Part shown: positions 47,105 to 55,961 of the stretch, one piece after another
How the letters are laid out: each line of letters opens with the position of its first letter
Numbering within the stretch: the first letter of the stretch is position 1
Assembly (NCBI RefSeq): GCF_009834345.1
Contig: NZ_CP035042.1
Location: forward strand, 1,302,001 to 1,366,000
Length of the DNA: 64,000 nt
Origin: Billgrantia tianxiuensis
GTDB taxonomy: Bacteria > Pseudomonadota > Gammaproteobacteria > Pseudomonadales > Halomonadaceae
Direction of reading: 5' to 3'
Made by a program: the position numbers and the translations under genes
The notes under the pieces: generated by a model
The model's input: the letters and a program-made list of their open reading frames with translations, nothing else
Database searches by the model: none
Told to the model about the DNA's origin: nothing

Positions 47105-48109
47105 ATGGCAAGACGACTCGCCGCGATGCTTTTCGGCACGACCCGGCAGTTATTGCGCGAAGCCTGGTCGGTCTACCTGGCCCTGCTCAAGGTAATGGTG
47201 CCGGCGCTGCTGATCGTGAAAGCACTCGAGATGCTGGGCATGACCGAACTGCTCGGCCACTGGCTCTCGCCGTTGATGACCCCGCTGGGGTTGCCCGAGC
47301 CGCTGAGTGTGGTGTGGGCCGCTACGCTGTTGACCAATATCTATACCGGCCTGGTGATCTTCTTCGAAGTCACGCGGGATACGCCATTGACCGTAGCGCA
47401 GGTCACGGTGCTGGGAGCCTTGATGGCCGTGGGGCACTCGCTGCCGATAGAAGGCGCGGTGGCGCGCCTGGCCGGTGTGCCCTGGTGGCTGACCGTGCTG
47501 CTGCGCGTCGGCGGTGCTTGGCTGTTGGGTTGGCTGCTGCACCTGAGCTACTCGCTGGGCGGCTGGCTGCAGCATGCCAATCATGTGGTGTGGGAGCCTT
47601 CGACCCAGGAGGCGACGCTGGCGGCCTGGCTGCAGGGGCAAGCGATAACGCTCGCGACTATCTTCGTGGTGATACTGGCGTTGATGGCATTCCTGAAGCT
47701 GCTGCGCCGGCTGGGCGTGGAGCGGCTGATTCACAAGCTGCTCTATCCGCTGCTGCGATTGCTGGGAATCGGTCCGGCGGCGGCCAACATCACCGTGATC
47801 GGGATTACCCTGGGGCTCAGCTTCGGTGCCGGCCTGCTGCTGCGTGAGGCGCACTCGGGACGTCTGACTCCGCGGGACATCGTGCTCACGCTCTGTTTCC
47901 TCGGCCTGTGCCACAGCCTGATCGAGGACACGCTGCTGATCATGCTGATGGGCGCGGACCTCTCCGGCCTGCTGTGGGCGCGGCTCGCTTTCGCACTGGT
48001 GGTCATCGCCCTGCTGGCGAGGCTGCCATGGTTGAGCCGCGCGGAGCTGCCATCTTGGATGTTCTCTTCGCGGGCGGTGGCGGGGGGCGAGTCGCGCAGC
48101 GAAGGGTAG
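47105..48109 (+). CDS. Nucleoside-recognition (Gate) domain membrane protein
   Basis: The 334-residue protein has about nine predicted helices with two Gate-type repeats (LGHWLSPLMTPLGLPEPLSV near residue 60 and LIHKLLYPLLRLLGIGPAAANI near 210). Proteins of this family resemble concentrative nucleoside transporters and the SpmA/SpmB proteins; the ligand is unknown. It faces an Lrp-type regulator. An interspersed palindrome copy lies 42 bases after its stop (48151-48162). Confidence 0.85.
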   Translation: MARRLAAMLFGTTRQLLREAWSVYLALLKVMVPALLIVKALEMLGMTELLGHWLSPLMTPLGLPEPLSVVWAATLLTNIYTGLVIFFEVTRDTPLTVAQVTVLGALMAVGHSLPIEGAVARLAGVPWWLTVLLRVGGAWLLGWLLHLSYSLGGWLQHANHVVWEPSTQEATLAAWLQGQAITLATIFVVILALMAFLKLLRRLGVERLIHKLLYPLLRLLGIGPAAANITVIGITLGLSFGAGLLLREAHSGRLTPRDIVLTLCFLGLCHSLIEDTLLIMLMGADLSGLLWARLAFALVVIALLARLPWLSRAELPSWMFSSRAVAGGESRSEG

Positions 48110-48322
48110 GGTGGCCCCCCACTGCCCATGGGCCAGGCGCTGCCAGGTAGGTGAATGCTTACTGGGGAGGAGGCCGTTGCATGGGCGGGACTGGGGTTAA
48201 GGTCAGGAGCATCCACGCGTAAACGATAGCATGGTAATCTTTCCTGAAACGCACCCGTCCTGGCTGCCTGACTCTTCGGAAGCCACTAGCGGACACACCT
48301 TCCCGGGCCGAATGGAGCTGGC
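48110..48322 (+). other. Spacer with palindrome copy and lrgA promoter region
   Basis: No gene is seen. The spacer carries a palindrome copy, GTGAATGCTTAC at 48151-48162 followed by TGG, similar to copies at 51472, 52127 and 54896. The remainder presumably holds the CidA/LrgA-type promoter; no element is convincing. Confidence 0.45.
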
Positions 48323-48700
48323 ATGAAGCTGTTGCGTGGTTTCCTGTGGTTGCTTGCCTTTCAACTGCTCGGCCACGCCGCCGTCGAGCTACTCTCGCTG
48401 CCGGTCTCCCACGCCATGGCCGGGCTGCTGTTGCTGCTGGCCTGGCTGTTGGTGAAGCGAAGGCTCAACGAGAGTGTGGCCACGGCCAGCCAGGCGCTGA
48501 TACCACTGCTCGCCATGTTGATCATGCCCGGCGTGGTGGGCGTGTTCTTCGTGATCGATGAGTTCGCTGGTCACTGGACGGCGATCATGCTGGCCCTGGT
48601 GGTCGGCACCTTCCTCAGCGTGCTGACCACGCTTCTGTTGATGCGACGCTTCATGCCGCGGGAGGCCGCGGACACCGATACGCGGGACCGCCAGTTATGA
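48323..48700 (+). CDS. CidA/LrgA-family membrane protein
   Basis: The 125-residue protein has four predicted helices and the LrgA pattern (AVELLSLPVSHAMAGLLLLL and LIPLLAMLIMPGVVGV). CidA/LrgA proteins are holin-like and act with LrgB in murein hydrolase control or pyruvate/glycolate transport. Its stop overlaps the LrgB-type start (ATGA). Confidence 0.92.
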   Translation: MKLLRGFLWLLAFQLLGHAAVELLSLPVSHAMAGLLLLLAWLLVKRRLNESVATASQALIPLLAMLIMPGVVGVFFVIDEFAGHWTAIMLALVVGTFLSVLTTLLLMRRFMPREAADTDTRDRQL

Positions 48701-49407
48701 GCGAGCTGCATGCATCGTTGCTGAACACCCCCATCCTGGCCGTCGCCCTGACGCTGGCGGCCTATCTCGGTGGCGTACGCCTGTTCGAGCGGCTCGGCCG
48801 GCCGAGCTGGTGCCCGGCGGTGCTGATCGGCGCGCTGTTGACGGCAGCCGCACTGTGGCTGCTGCGTTACGAGTACATCGACTATCAGCGCAACGTGGCC
48901 TGGCTGACCCTGCTGCTGGGACCCGCCACCGTGGCGCTGGCGGTGCCGCTCTACCAGCAGCGCCAGCATATCTTCGCCCTGTGGAAGCCCATCCTGTGCT
49001 GCCTGCCGCTAGCCGCGGCGCTGGCGGCGCTCTACGCCGTTCTGATCGCCTGGCTGCTGGGGGCGCCGCCTACGGTGCTGGCCTCGCTGGCGCCGAAGTC
49101 GGTCACCGCGCCCATTGCCATGGGAATTCTGGAGCAGCTCGGCGGCTCGCTCTCGCTGATGCTGGGCGGTTTGCTGATCACCGGCGTGCTGACCACCATC
49201 TTCGTCTCGCTGCTGGCCAAGTGGCTCAAGATCGATGACAAGCGGATTCTCGGTTTCGCGCTCGGCGTGAACGGTCACGCCATCGGCATCGTGCGCGCCT
49301 TCGAGCTTGGCCCCACCGCCGGCGCCTTCGCCTCGCTCGGCATGAGCCTGACGGGTATCTTCACCGCGATGCTGCTGCCGCTGGTGTGGCGGCTGCTGGG
49401 CTTCTGA
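48697..49407 (+). CDS. LrgB-family membrane protein
   Basis: The 236-residue protein has about seven predicted helices and the LrgB pattern (LLGPATVALAVPLYQQRQHI, LAPKSVTAPIAMGILEQLGG, GVNGHAIGIVRAFELG). Together with the overlapping CidA/LrgA-type gene it probably forms one transport or holin-like unit. Confidence 0.93.
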   Translation: MSELHASLLNTPILAVALTLAAYLGGVRLFERLGRPSWCPAVLIGALLTAAALWLLRYEYIDYQRNVAWLTLLLGPATVALAVPLYQQRQHIFALWKPILCCLPLAAALAALYAVLIAWLLGAPPTVLASLAPKSVTAPIAMGILEQLGGSLSLMLGGLLITGVLTTIFVSLLAKWLKIDDKRILGFALGVNGHAIGIVRAFELGPTAGAFASLGMSLTGIFTAMLLPLVWRLLGF

Positions 49408-49478
49408 GCTTTGCCCTAACGACGTCCCATTGCCGCCCCCGCCCGTGTATGCCGGGGCGTCAATTATCCCAACCGAAT

Positions 49479-50104
49479 TCAGCCGCTCAACGCCAGCTTA
49501 GTACCGAAGCCCATCAGCGAAGTGGCGAACAGCCAGCGCTGGAAGCGCCGCGCGAGCGGATGACGTGCCATCCAGCGGCCCAGCGCCATGCCAACCGCCG
49601 TATAGAACAGATCGAAGATCAGCCCGACGCCTACCAGCACGATGCCGAGCAATGCGAATTGCAGCGCCACCATGCCGGCATCGGCGTGCATGAATTGCGG
49701 CAACAGTACCGAGCAGAACAGCAGCGCCTTGGGATTGGCAATGTTGGTCAGCAAGCCGCGCTGGAATGCCAGGCGGTAGGAGCGCGGAACAGGTGGCTGT
49801 GGTGTAGTGGTTGCGGTTTCCGACCACATATCGGCGCGGGCAAGCCGAATGCCCAGCCAGACCAGATACGCGGCGCCAATACCTCGCATGATGTCGAACA
49901 GCAGCGGAGAAGCCTTCAGCAAGGCGGCCAAGCCCACGGCGGCCAGGGCCACATGGGCACCGCGGGCCAGCCCCAGCCCGCATGCCGTTGCCAAGGCAAG
50001 GCCCCGCCCTGTCGGCTGGCAGTCTGCAGGATCAGCACCATGTCCGGCCCAGGAACCAGATAAGCAATGACAAGCGCGGCCACAAACAGGCTCAGATGTT
50101 CCAT
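49479..50104 (-). CDS. LysE/RhtB-family exporter (one frameshift)
   Basis: The restored protein (about 208 residues) starts at 50104 with LVIAYLVPGPDMVLILQTAS, the LysE signature, and continues with [17 protein letters not shown] and NIANPKALLFCSVLLPQFMH. The frame breaks at the C run 50002-50005 (GGCGGGGCC on the coding strand); one more base joins the two halves. Read literally, the N-terminal piece ends at 49916. It is divergent from an Lrp/AsnC regulator, the usual partner for amino-acid exporters. Confidence 0.87.
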
Positions 50105-50275
50105 GGATGGCCTCCAGGTTGCAACGAGAGGTTGGTGCGAGAGATTGGTGCGAGAGGGCGGATCTCGATGCCTCCAGAATAAGAAATGCGACCTTGAGGC
50201 GTGTTGCGTAGTTGGCCTGTATTGCGTCTATTATTGGCATATTCATCACCTAAACCCGAGGCAGGCTTGGCAAAC

Positions 50276-50764
50276 ATGCCAAAAATGAAACTCGACAATC
50301 TGGACCGCCGGATCCTGTCGGCCTTGCAGCGAGATGCTCGGCTGACCAACGTGCAACTAGCCGAAGAGGTGGGCCTGTCTCCCTCACCCTGCCTGCGTCG
50401 CGTGCGCCTGCTCGAGGAGAAGGGCATCATCAAGGGTTACCACGCCGCGCTGGATCGCGGTGAGGTGGGGCTGGGGCTAACCGTATTCGTGGACATCAAG
50501 GTTCGACAGCACCACGACGAACTGGCCCGGGCGTTTCGGGAGGAGGTGGTCAAGCTGCCGGAAGTCGTTTCCTGCCATCTGGTCTCGGGCGAGGCCGACT
50601 TCCTGCTGCAAGTGGTGGTGCCGGACCTGGCCGCCTACGAGGCGCTGTTGCAGGACAAGCTGTTGAAACTGCCTGGCGTTAGCGACATTCGCAGCAATTT
50701 TGCGATTTCGACGGTGAAAGCCCCATCGGCTCTGCCGTTGGGGCACCTGCCGCACCCGGGGTGA
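50276..50764 (+). CDS. Lrp/AsnC-family transcriptional regulator
   Basis: The 162-residue regulator has the winged helix NLDRRILSALQRDARLTNVQ and VGLSPSPCLRRVRLLEEKG, then a RAM domain. The start at 50276 is chosen from the family; an ATG at 50285 is also in frame. It is divergent from the LysE-type exporter and probably controls it in response to an exported amino acid. The 171-base spacer is AT-richer than the surroundings, as expected for Lrp sites. Confidence 0.92.
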   Translation: MPKMKLDNLDRRILSALQRDARLTNVQLAEEVGLSPSPCLRRVRLLEEKGIIKGYHAALDRGEVGLGLTVFVDIKVRQHHDELARAFREEVVKLPEVVSCHLVSGEADFLLQVVVPDLAAYEALLQDKLLKLPGVSDIRSNFAISTVKAPSALPLGHLPHPG

Positions 50765-50788
50765 AGCGGCTACGACAAGGGAGAAGTG

Positions 50789-51361
50789 ATGAAGAGCGAA
50801 AAAGAGAAGATGCTGGCCGGTGAACTCTACAATCCGCGCGATGCCCAGCTCCTGAGCGAGCGCCACCGCGCCCGCTTGCTGGCCAAGGCCTTCAACGACA
50901 CCGGCGACGACCAGGGCCAGGAGCGCAAGCGGCTGCTGAGTGAGCTGTTCGGCGCCATGGGCAAGGGCACCTTCATCGAGCCACCCTTTTACTGCGACTA
51001 CGGCGGCAACATCACCCTGGGCGAGCGGGTCTTCTTCAACTTCAACTGCGTGATCCTTGACGTGGCGGAAGTCACCATCGGCAATCACACCATGTTCGGT
51101 CCCAACGTACAGGTCTATACCGCCACCCACCCGCTCGATGCCGAAGAGCGCCGCAGCGGCCTGGAATCCGCCAAGCCGATCACGATCGGCGACGACGTAT
51201 GGATCGGCGGTGGGGCGATTCTCTGTCCCGGCGTCACCATCGGCTCCCGCACGGTCATCGGTGCCGGCAGCGTGGTGACCAAGGACATTCCCGAGGATGT
51301 ATTCGCCGCCGGCAACCCCTGCCGCGTGATACGCCCACTCGGGGATGATGCGACCCGCTGA
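50789..51361 (+). CDS. Sugar O-acetyltransferase (maltose acetyltransferase type)
   Basis: The 190-residue enzyme begins with the Mac domain (KEKMLAGELYNPRDAQLLSERH) and continues with left-handed beta-helix hexapeptide repeats (GNITLGERVFFNFNCVILD, TIGDDVWIGGGAILCPGVTIG). The active-site histidine lies in TATHPLD. It acetylates sugars or galactosides using acetyl-CoA. GGGAG five bases upstream decides the ATG at 50789. Confidence 0.93.
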   Translation: MKSEKEKMLAGELYNPRDAQLLSERHRARLLAKAFNDTGDDQGQERKRLLSELFGAMGKGTFIEPPFYCDYGGNITLGERVFFNFNCVILDVAEVTIGNHTMFGPNVQVYTATHPLDAEERRSGLESAKPITIGDDVWIGGGAILCPGVTIGSRTVIGAGSVVTKDIPEDVFAAGNPCRVIRPLGDDATR

Positions 51362-51471
51362 AACAACTCAATTCCTCGGCACGGACGGCAACTTGCAAAG
51401 CCGACTGGCGGCACTCAGAGAAAAACCCTATGAAGGAATGGAGTGGTACGTTTAACGGCCTGTAGAGGTAA

Positions 51472-51483
51472 GTAAGTGCTGAC
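51472..51483. repeat. Interspersed palindrome copy
   Basis: GTAAGTGCTGAC is followed by TGG, as in the other copies at 48151, 52127 and 54896 (consensus GTRARYRCTKAC-TGG). It lies 38 bases upstream of the YdeI-like gene. Confidence 0.5.
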
Positions 51484-51520
51484 TGGGTAGGCTCCATCGC
51501 CAATAACGAGAACAAGGACA

Positions 51521-52107
51521 ATGAACGATACCAATCCGAAAGTGGAAGCCTTGCTGGGCCAGCCGCAATGGCATGAAGAGCGGGAAAAGCTGAGAGCGAT
51601 AGCGCTCTCCTGCCAACTGAGCGAAAGCGTCAAGTGGGGAAAACTCTGCTACTCGTTTCAGAACGGCAACGTGGCCATGATCTTCGGCATGAAAGAGTAC
51701 TGCGCACTCGGCTTTTTCAAGGGCAGCCTGTTGAAGGACCCCGAAAGGATCCTCGTTGCCCCCGGAGAACACTCCCAGGCGATGCGCCAGGTCCGCTTCA
51801 CACAACTGAGCGAGATCGAATCGCAGGCCGCCGTACTTGAAGCCTATCTCCTCGAGGCCATTGAGCTGGAGAAGGTCGGCGCCAAGGTGGACTTCAGCGA
51901 GAAGCATGAGCTGACATACCCGAAGAACTCCAGGCGGCTCTTGACGCAAGTACTGCGTTAAAAGCCGCCTTCGAGGCGCTTACGCCTGGTCGGCAAAGAG
52001 GCTACATCCTGCACTTCTCCAGGGCCAAACAATCCAGCACGCGAGTGTCGCGGATCGAGAAGTGCACACCCGATATTCTTGCGGGAAAGGGGCTGAATGG
52101 CCGCTGA
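51521..52107 (+). CDS. YdeI/OmpD-associated (DUF1801-like) family protein (one frameshift)
   Basis: The restored protein (195 residues) has the family's DUF1801 core (SESVKWGKLCYSFQNGNVAMIFGMKEYCALGFF is interrupted here only for brevity; key residues K, W and the GF-F strand are present) and the C-terminal segment FEALTPGRQRGYILHFSRAK with SRIEKCTPDILAGKGLN. The frame breaks at CCC 51919-51921; one more C reads Y-P-E-E-L-Q and extends the protein to the family's usual length. Without it the frame stops at 51961. Function of the family is unsettled; it is often described as stress related. Confidence 0.83.
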
Positions 52108-52126
52108 AAACTGGCATGAGGAGTTA

Positions 52127-52138
52127 GTGAGCACTTAC
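52127..52138. repeat. Interspersed palindrome copy
   Basis: GTGAGCACTTAC is followed by TGG and lies in the 59-base gap between the convergent YdeI-like and MocR genes. The 12 bases are an almost perfect palindrome. Confidence 0.5.
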
Positions 52139-52166
52139 TGGCGGGATACTTGCTCGATAGGAGAAG

Positions 52167-53567
52167 TCATGGCCCGATAGGCTCACTAATGAACGACCGC
52201 GCTCTTGCATCGTTCATGTAGGCCACGTTGAGCCGCACCCAGGGAGAGTCGCCGTCCTCTGGTAGAAATAGATGGCCGGGCGAGAGCGTAATCCCCCTCC
52301 GCTGTGCGTACTGCACGAGCTGAGTCGAGGAGTGGATCGCTGGATGGCGTGCCCAAACGAACATACCGCCTGCCGGCTCGAGGAAGAGTACCCAGCCGGC
52401 TTTTTTAAGCTGTGTGAGAGTGGAGGCCATCTGTTCCGAGAGCTTTGTCCTGAGACGCTCCGTCAGCTTCCTGTAGCTGCCGTTTTGAAGCATGGTGGTA
52501 ACGACTTGCTCTGCAAAATGTGAAGCGGAAATACTGGTCAGCATCTTGATGTCGACCAGGGGTTTCAGCAGAGGCTGCCTAGCGATGATAAAGCCAACTC
52601 GCAGCGAAGATGAAAGGCTCTTGGAGAAGCTGCTCAGATAAATGACCCGGTTCAGGTCATCGAGCGACGCGAGGCGAATGCTGGACTCATGCTGAAAATC
52701 GGCATAGATGTCGTCTTCCACGACTTGGAAATCATGGGCTTCGGCCAATTGCAGTAGGCGATGGGCAACGGCTGGCGCCAAGATGGAACCCGTAGGATTC
52801 TGAAAGACGCTGTTCACGAAGAACAGCTTCGGCTTGTGCTGTGCCAGAAGCGCTTCCAGATGCTCGATATCCGGCCCGTCCGCCAAGCGCGGCACGCCGA
52901 CGACCTGGATGCGTTGCAAGCGCAGCAGACCGAGCAGGTTGTAATAGCCCGGGGACTCGACGAATACCACGTCACCAGGCTCAAGCAACAAGCGCACCAG
53001 AAGATCCAGCGAGTGGCTGCCTCCACCGGTCATCAGTATTTGATGGGCATCGGCACGGATGCCCAGCAGACGCACGCGCTCCTGAATCAACCCGCGTAAA
53101 TCCAGCGGGCCCAGCGGCGTGCTGTAATCGAAGATGCCTGAGCGGCTTTGCCTTGCCACCTGGCGAATGGCGTAGGTCAGATCATCGCCCTCGCGCCAAT
53201 GGTTGGGCAGCCAGCCGCAGCCCAGCTTTAGGTGACTTTCGTCAGCCTTGAAGAGGCTCCACATGGCATTCGTGAAATCCTCCAGTTGGCCCGGTGACCG
53301 GGCCGCCTTGGCCAGGGCCGTTGGGGCCGTCGCTGCGACATAGAATCCAGAGCCTGGCCGGGAGCGGACCAATCCATATGCCACCAGCCGTTCGTAGGCT
53401 TCGATCACGACGTTACGGCTTATTCCATGTTCTGCAGCCAGCTGTCGTATCGAAGGCAAACGACTGCCGCCGCCTCCGCCGTTACTCTCGATCCAACCTT
53501 TGAAGCTCTCGACTAGCTGTTCCACCAGGGGCTGGTTCGAATGCTTGTCCAATTCCAACTTCATCAT
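52167..53567 (-). CDS. MocR-family regulator (GntR HTH plus aminotransferase domain)
   Basis: The protein (466 residues) has an N-terminal GntR winged helix (LPSIRQLAAEHGISRNVVIEAYERL near residue 45) fused to a fold type I aminotransferase-like domain (about 100-460) with the PLP-lysine region YLSSFSKSLSSSLRVGF. MocR proteins use bound PLP to sense amines or vitamin B6. It is divergent from an MFS exporter, which it probably controls. The start at 53567 or 53564 is based on the family. Confidence 0.92.
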   Translation of the reverse strand: MMKLELDKHSNQPLVEQLVESFKGWIESNGGGGGSRLPSIRQLAAEHGISRNVVIEAYERLVAYGLVRSRPGSGFYVAATAPTALAKAARSPGQLEDFTNAMWSLFKADESHLKLGCGWLPNHWREGDDLTYAIRQVARQSRSGIFDYSTPLGPLDLRGLIQERVRLLGIRADAHQILMTGGGSHSLDLLVRLLLEPGDVVFVESPGYYNLLGLLRLQRIQVVGVPRLADGPDIEHLEALLAQHKPKLFFVNSVFQNPTGSILAPAVAHRLLQLAEAHDFQVVEDDIYADFQHESSIRLASLDDLNRVIYLSSFSKSLSSSLRVGFIIARQPLLKPLVDIKMLTSISASHFAEQVVTTMLQNGSYRKLTERLRTKLSEQMASTLTQLKKAGWVLFLEPAGGMFVWARHPAIHSSTQLVQYAQRRGITLSPGHLFLPEDGDSPWVRLNVAYMNDARARSFISEPIGP

Positions 53568-53722
53568 CGGCACGCCCCACGACAACCGTACAAGAAAAGC
53601 CTGGAACAGCTTATCGGTAATTGACGAGACCGTACCTTTCCATGCGCAGCATGCAGATGCAATTGTTCAGCTTCTGCCATACAGCCGCTCGCATCGATCC
53701 CTTGCTGCAAGAGTCTCTCTCC

Positions 53723-54895
53723 ATGTCCCGATCCCATCCTGCCCGCCTTGCTTTTGCCCTCTGCACGATCACGTCAGCGGTCAATCTGCAGGCGCCCCTT
53801 TACGATGCCTTGGCAGCGCGTAGCGGAGCCGGCGTGGGCGCCACGACCGTTGCGTTTGCCTGCTATGTGGTCGGTATTCTGCCGGTGTTGCTGGGCTTCA
53901 ATGGGCTCGCCGAACGGGTAGGGCGCAAACCGTTGATCGTCACTGCGCTAGTGTTGTGCCTGGCTGCCACGGCGTTGACTCTCGCAATGCCAGGCTTGAT
54001 TACCCTGGGTATCGCACGCTTCATGATGGGCATTGGCACGGCGCTGACATCGACAGTGGCGCCCGCCTATATGCGTTCGCTGTTTGGCGGCGGGGACAGC
54101 CGGGCTCCGGCCAACTGGGTTACCGCCAGCACAGCGTTGGGGTTCGGGCTCGGTGCGGCCGTCACCGCTCTGTTCGTGCTTCACGTGCCGAGCCTGACAC
54201 CGCCGAGCTTTTGGCTTTATCTGGGTGCCGCTGCTTTGGCGCTGGTGTGGGTGCTGACGCTAAAAGACGATTCACCAAGGCAGACCGGGGCCGAGATGTT
54301 GCGTTTGCCGGCTTTTCCACCGGGCGCCTTTGGTTATGGGCTCGCCATATTGTTGGCATGGGCAAGTGTGGGGCTGGTCATTGCGATTCTGCCCTCGACG
54401 TTGGCCCAGCATGGCCTATCGGGCTGGGCCGGTTTTGCAACGTTCGGCGTTTGCAGTTGCGGCGTGCTGTTCCAACCATGGGCAAGGAAACTAGCGCCAC
54501 AAATAGCTACTCAACTGGGCCTGATCATCCTGCCCTTGGCATATGGCCTGATTGCCTGGGGCGCGTTGCAGGGGTACTTGGTCGCCGTACTGGTTGGGAC
54601 TGTCGCGGCAAGCAGTGCCTGCTATGGTTTCATCTATCTGGGGGGATTGAGCGGTGTGCTCGACTTGGCTGCGGAACAACCGTCTCGGGCAAGTGCCGGT
54701 TACTTCCTGATGGCTTATCTTGGTTTCAGTATTCCCGTCATTACCACAGGGGTGTTGGTCGATGTTTTCGGTCACACCGCTGCGCTGGGAATCTTTGGCA
54801 TGGTACTGCTTGGCAGCGTGATCGTGACGCTTGGCATTATCCAACGTGGCCGTGGATTGATCTGCAGTGCCGATCTGGCAAGGCTCGACAGGTGA
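53723..54895 (+). CDS. MFS transporter
   Basis: The protein (390 residues) has twelve predicted helices and the MFS loop signature NGLAERVGRKPLIV near residue 60. Its substrate is unknown; the divergent MocR regulator suggests export of an amine or amino acid. The ATG at 53723 was preferred because upstream codons (open to 53621) are not hydrophobic and not conserved in type; no start has a good ribosome binding site. An interspersed palindrome copy begins one base after its stop. Confidence 0.87.
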   Translation: MSRSHPARLAFALCTITSAVNLQAPLYDALAARSGAGVGATTVAFACYVVGILPVLLGFNGLAERVGRKPLIVTALVLCLAATALTLAMPGLITLGIARFMMGIGTALTSTVAPAYMRSLFGGGDSRAPANWVTASTALGFGLGAAVTALFVLHVPSLTPPSFWLYLGAAALALVWVLTLKDDSPRQTGAEMLRLPAFPPGAFGYGLAILLAWASVGLVIAILPSTLAQHGLSGWAGFATFGVCSCGVLFQPWARKLAPQIATQLGLIILPLAYGLIAWGALQGYLVAVLVGTVAASSACYGFIYLGGLSGVLDLAAEQPSRASAGYFLMAYLGFSIPVITTGVLVDVFGHTAALGIFGMVLLGSVIVTLGIIQRGRGLICSADLARLDR

Positions 54896-54907
54896 GTGAG
54901 CGCTGAC
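54896..54907. repeat. Interspersed palindrome copy
   Basis: GTGAGCGCTGAC followed by TGG lies directly after the MFS stop codon. It matches the other copies at 48151, 51472 and 52127. Confidence 0.5.
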
Positions 54908-54992
54908 TGGGGCTTGTGAGTATAAAAAGTGGTAGGCTGAAGAAGTATGCTGCCGAATAATTAAGAATAGTTAATTTTGACGTGGGGGAACT

Positions 54993-55148
54993 ATGGTCAC
55001 GTGCTATCTGAGATACATCATCGATCCATTCAAGCTGGAAGAGTTTGAGCGCTATGGGAAGCTGTGGATTCCCTTGGTGGAGAAGTTCGGTGGCAACCAC
55101 CATGGATATTTTCTTCAACCCGATACCGGGAGGCAGGTTGGGATCTGA
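54993..55148 (+). pseudogene. Truncated NIPSNAP-family gene (N-terminal fragment)
   Basis: The 51-codon frame begins after a good ribosome binding site (GGGGGA) and encodes CYLRYIIDPFKLEEFERYGK and LVEKFGGNHHGYFL, the N-terminus of NIPSNAP-family proteins. After about 43 codons the family similarity stops and the frame closes, because the sequence joins the nucleotidyltransferase remnant at about 55130. Both pieces appear to be products of one deletion. Confidence 0.65.
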
Positions 55149-55387
55149 CCTATGTACAGTTCAAGTATGCAGGCGTCAAAATCGAGGTAGGGAGTGCCGC
55201 TGGAGCGAACATCTTCGATAAGGCAAGCCAGGCATGGGTTCCGCTTGAGATAGATTTCTCTCGCTACGAAACCGTGAGCTTGCTCGCGGCAGAGCTTCCG
55301 TTAATGCTCAAAGAGGATCTAGTTCGATATAAGCTGGCGTTGTCACGACCAGTGGACATAGAAGATATCCGTGCGATCCAAGGGTGA
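55130..55387 (+). pseudogene. Truncated gene remnant (C-terminal piece of a nucleotidyltransferase-like protein)
   Basis: From 55130 the frame encodes GWDLTYVQFKYAGVKIEVGS, QAWVPLEIDFSRYETVSLL and RPVDIEDIRAI, which I recognise as the C-terminal half of a small nucleotidyltransferase-type family. There is no plausible start: the upstream part of the frame (from 55064) is the NIPSNAP fragment read out of frame. It ends eight bases before the next gene's start. Confidence 0.55.
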
Positions 55388-55394
55388 AGGTAGC

Positions 55395-55877
55395 ATGCTG
55401 AGGAAAAGTGCGATGCAAGACGGAACGTTGGCTTTGGAGGCTGTGTCATTCGAAGAGCTGGAAATTATAGGCGCAATGGAAGCCGGTGAAGCACGGGACT
55501 ACATCATTCCGTATAGCCTGGAAAAGCATCAGCAGGAATTCATGAAGCCCGCCGTGATCTACAAGGCTATTCGCCATGGAAAAATTCGCCATGGAAAAAA
55601 TCCGGCTGGCTTTGTCATGCTGGCGCTAGACCCGGATGGTGTGAGCGTTGAGCTTCGCCGAATCGTCGTGCCAAACCCGGGGCGTGGCATCGGTGTGCGT
55701 GCTTTGGAAGCCGTTCGAGAACTGTGCCGCAGTGAGTTAGGAAGAAAGCGAATCTGGCTGGACGTTTTCGAAACCAACTATCGTGCCAGGCATGTGTACG
55801 AAAAAGTGGGTTACTCATGCTTTGGAAAAACCGAGCATGAAGGGCGAACTCTGCTTCTGTACGAAACCTTGATATAA
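55395..55877 (+). CDS. GNAT acetyltransferase with a five-residue tandem duplication
   Basis: The 160-residue protein has the GNAT core: VELRRIVVPNPGRGIGVRALEAV (acetyl-CoA pocket) and FETNYRARHVYEKVGYSCFGK. A perfect 15-bp tandem duplication at 55569-55598 repeats the residues I-R-H-G-K in a loop before the core strand. AAGG four bases before 55395 decides the start; an ATG at 55413 is possible. The base composition is lower in GC than the flanking genes. Confidence 0.83.
   Translation: MLRKSAMQDGTLALEAVSFEELEIIGAMEAGEARDYIIPYSLEKHQQEFMKPAVIYKAIRHGKIRHGKNPAGFVMLALDPDGVSVELRRIVVPNPGRGIGVRALEAVRELCRSELGRKRIWLDVFETNYRARHVYEKVGYSCFGKTEHEGRTLLLYETLI
55569..55598 (+). repeat. 15-bp in-frame tandem duplication
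   Basis: ATTCGCCATGGAAAA occurs twice head-to-tail inside the GNAT gene, adding five residues. The copies are identical, so the event is recent or selected. Confidence 0.85.
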
Positions 55878-55961
55878 CGAAAAGAGGCGTTCACTGCGTG
55901 CCCTGTTCTGGTTTTTACTCTGTGCAATGAATAGCCTTGAGAGCCATGAGGGGCGACACTG

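Noticed and set aside
51919..51961. Short form of the YdeI-like protein
   Set aside because: The sequence after the apparent stop continues to encode the family's C-terminal domain in the adjacent frame up to 52107.
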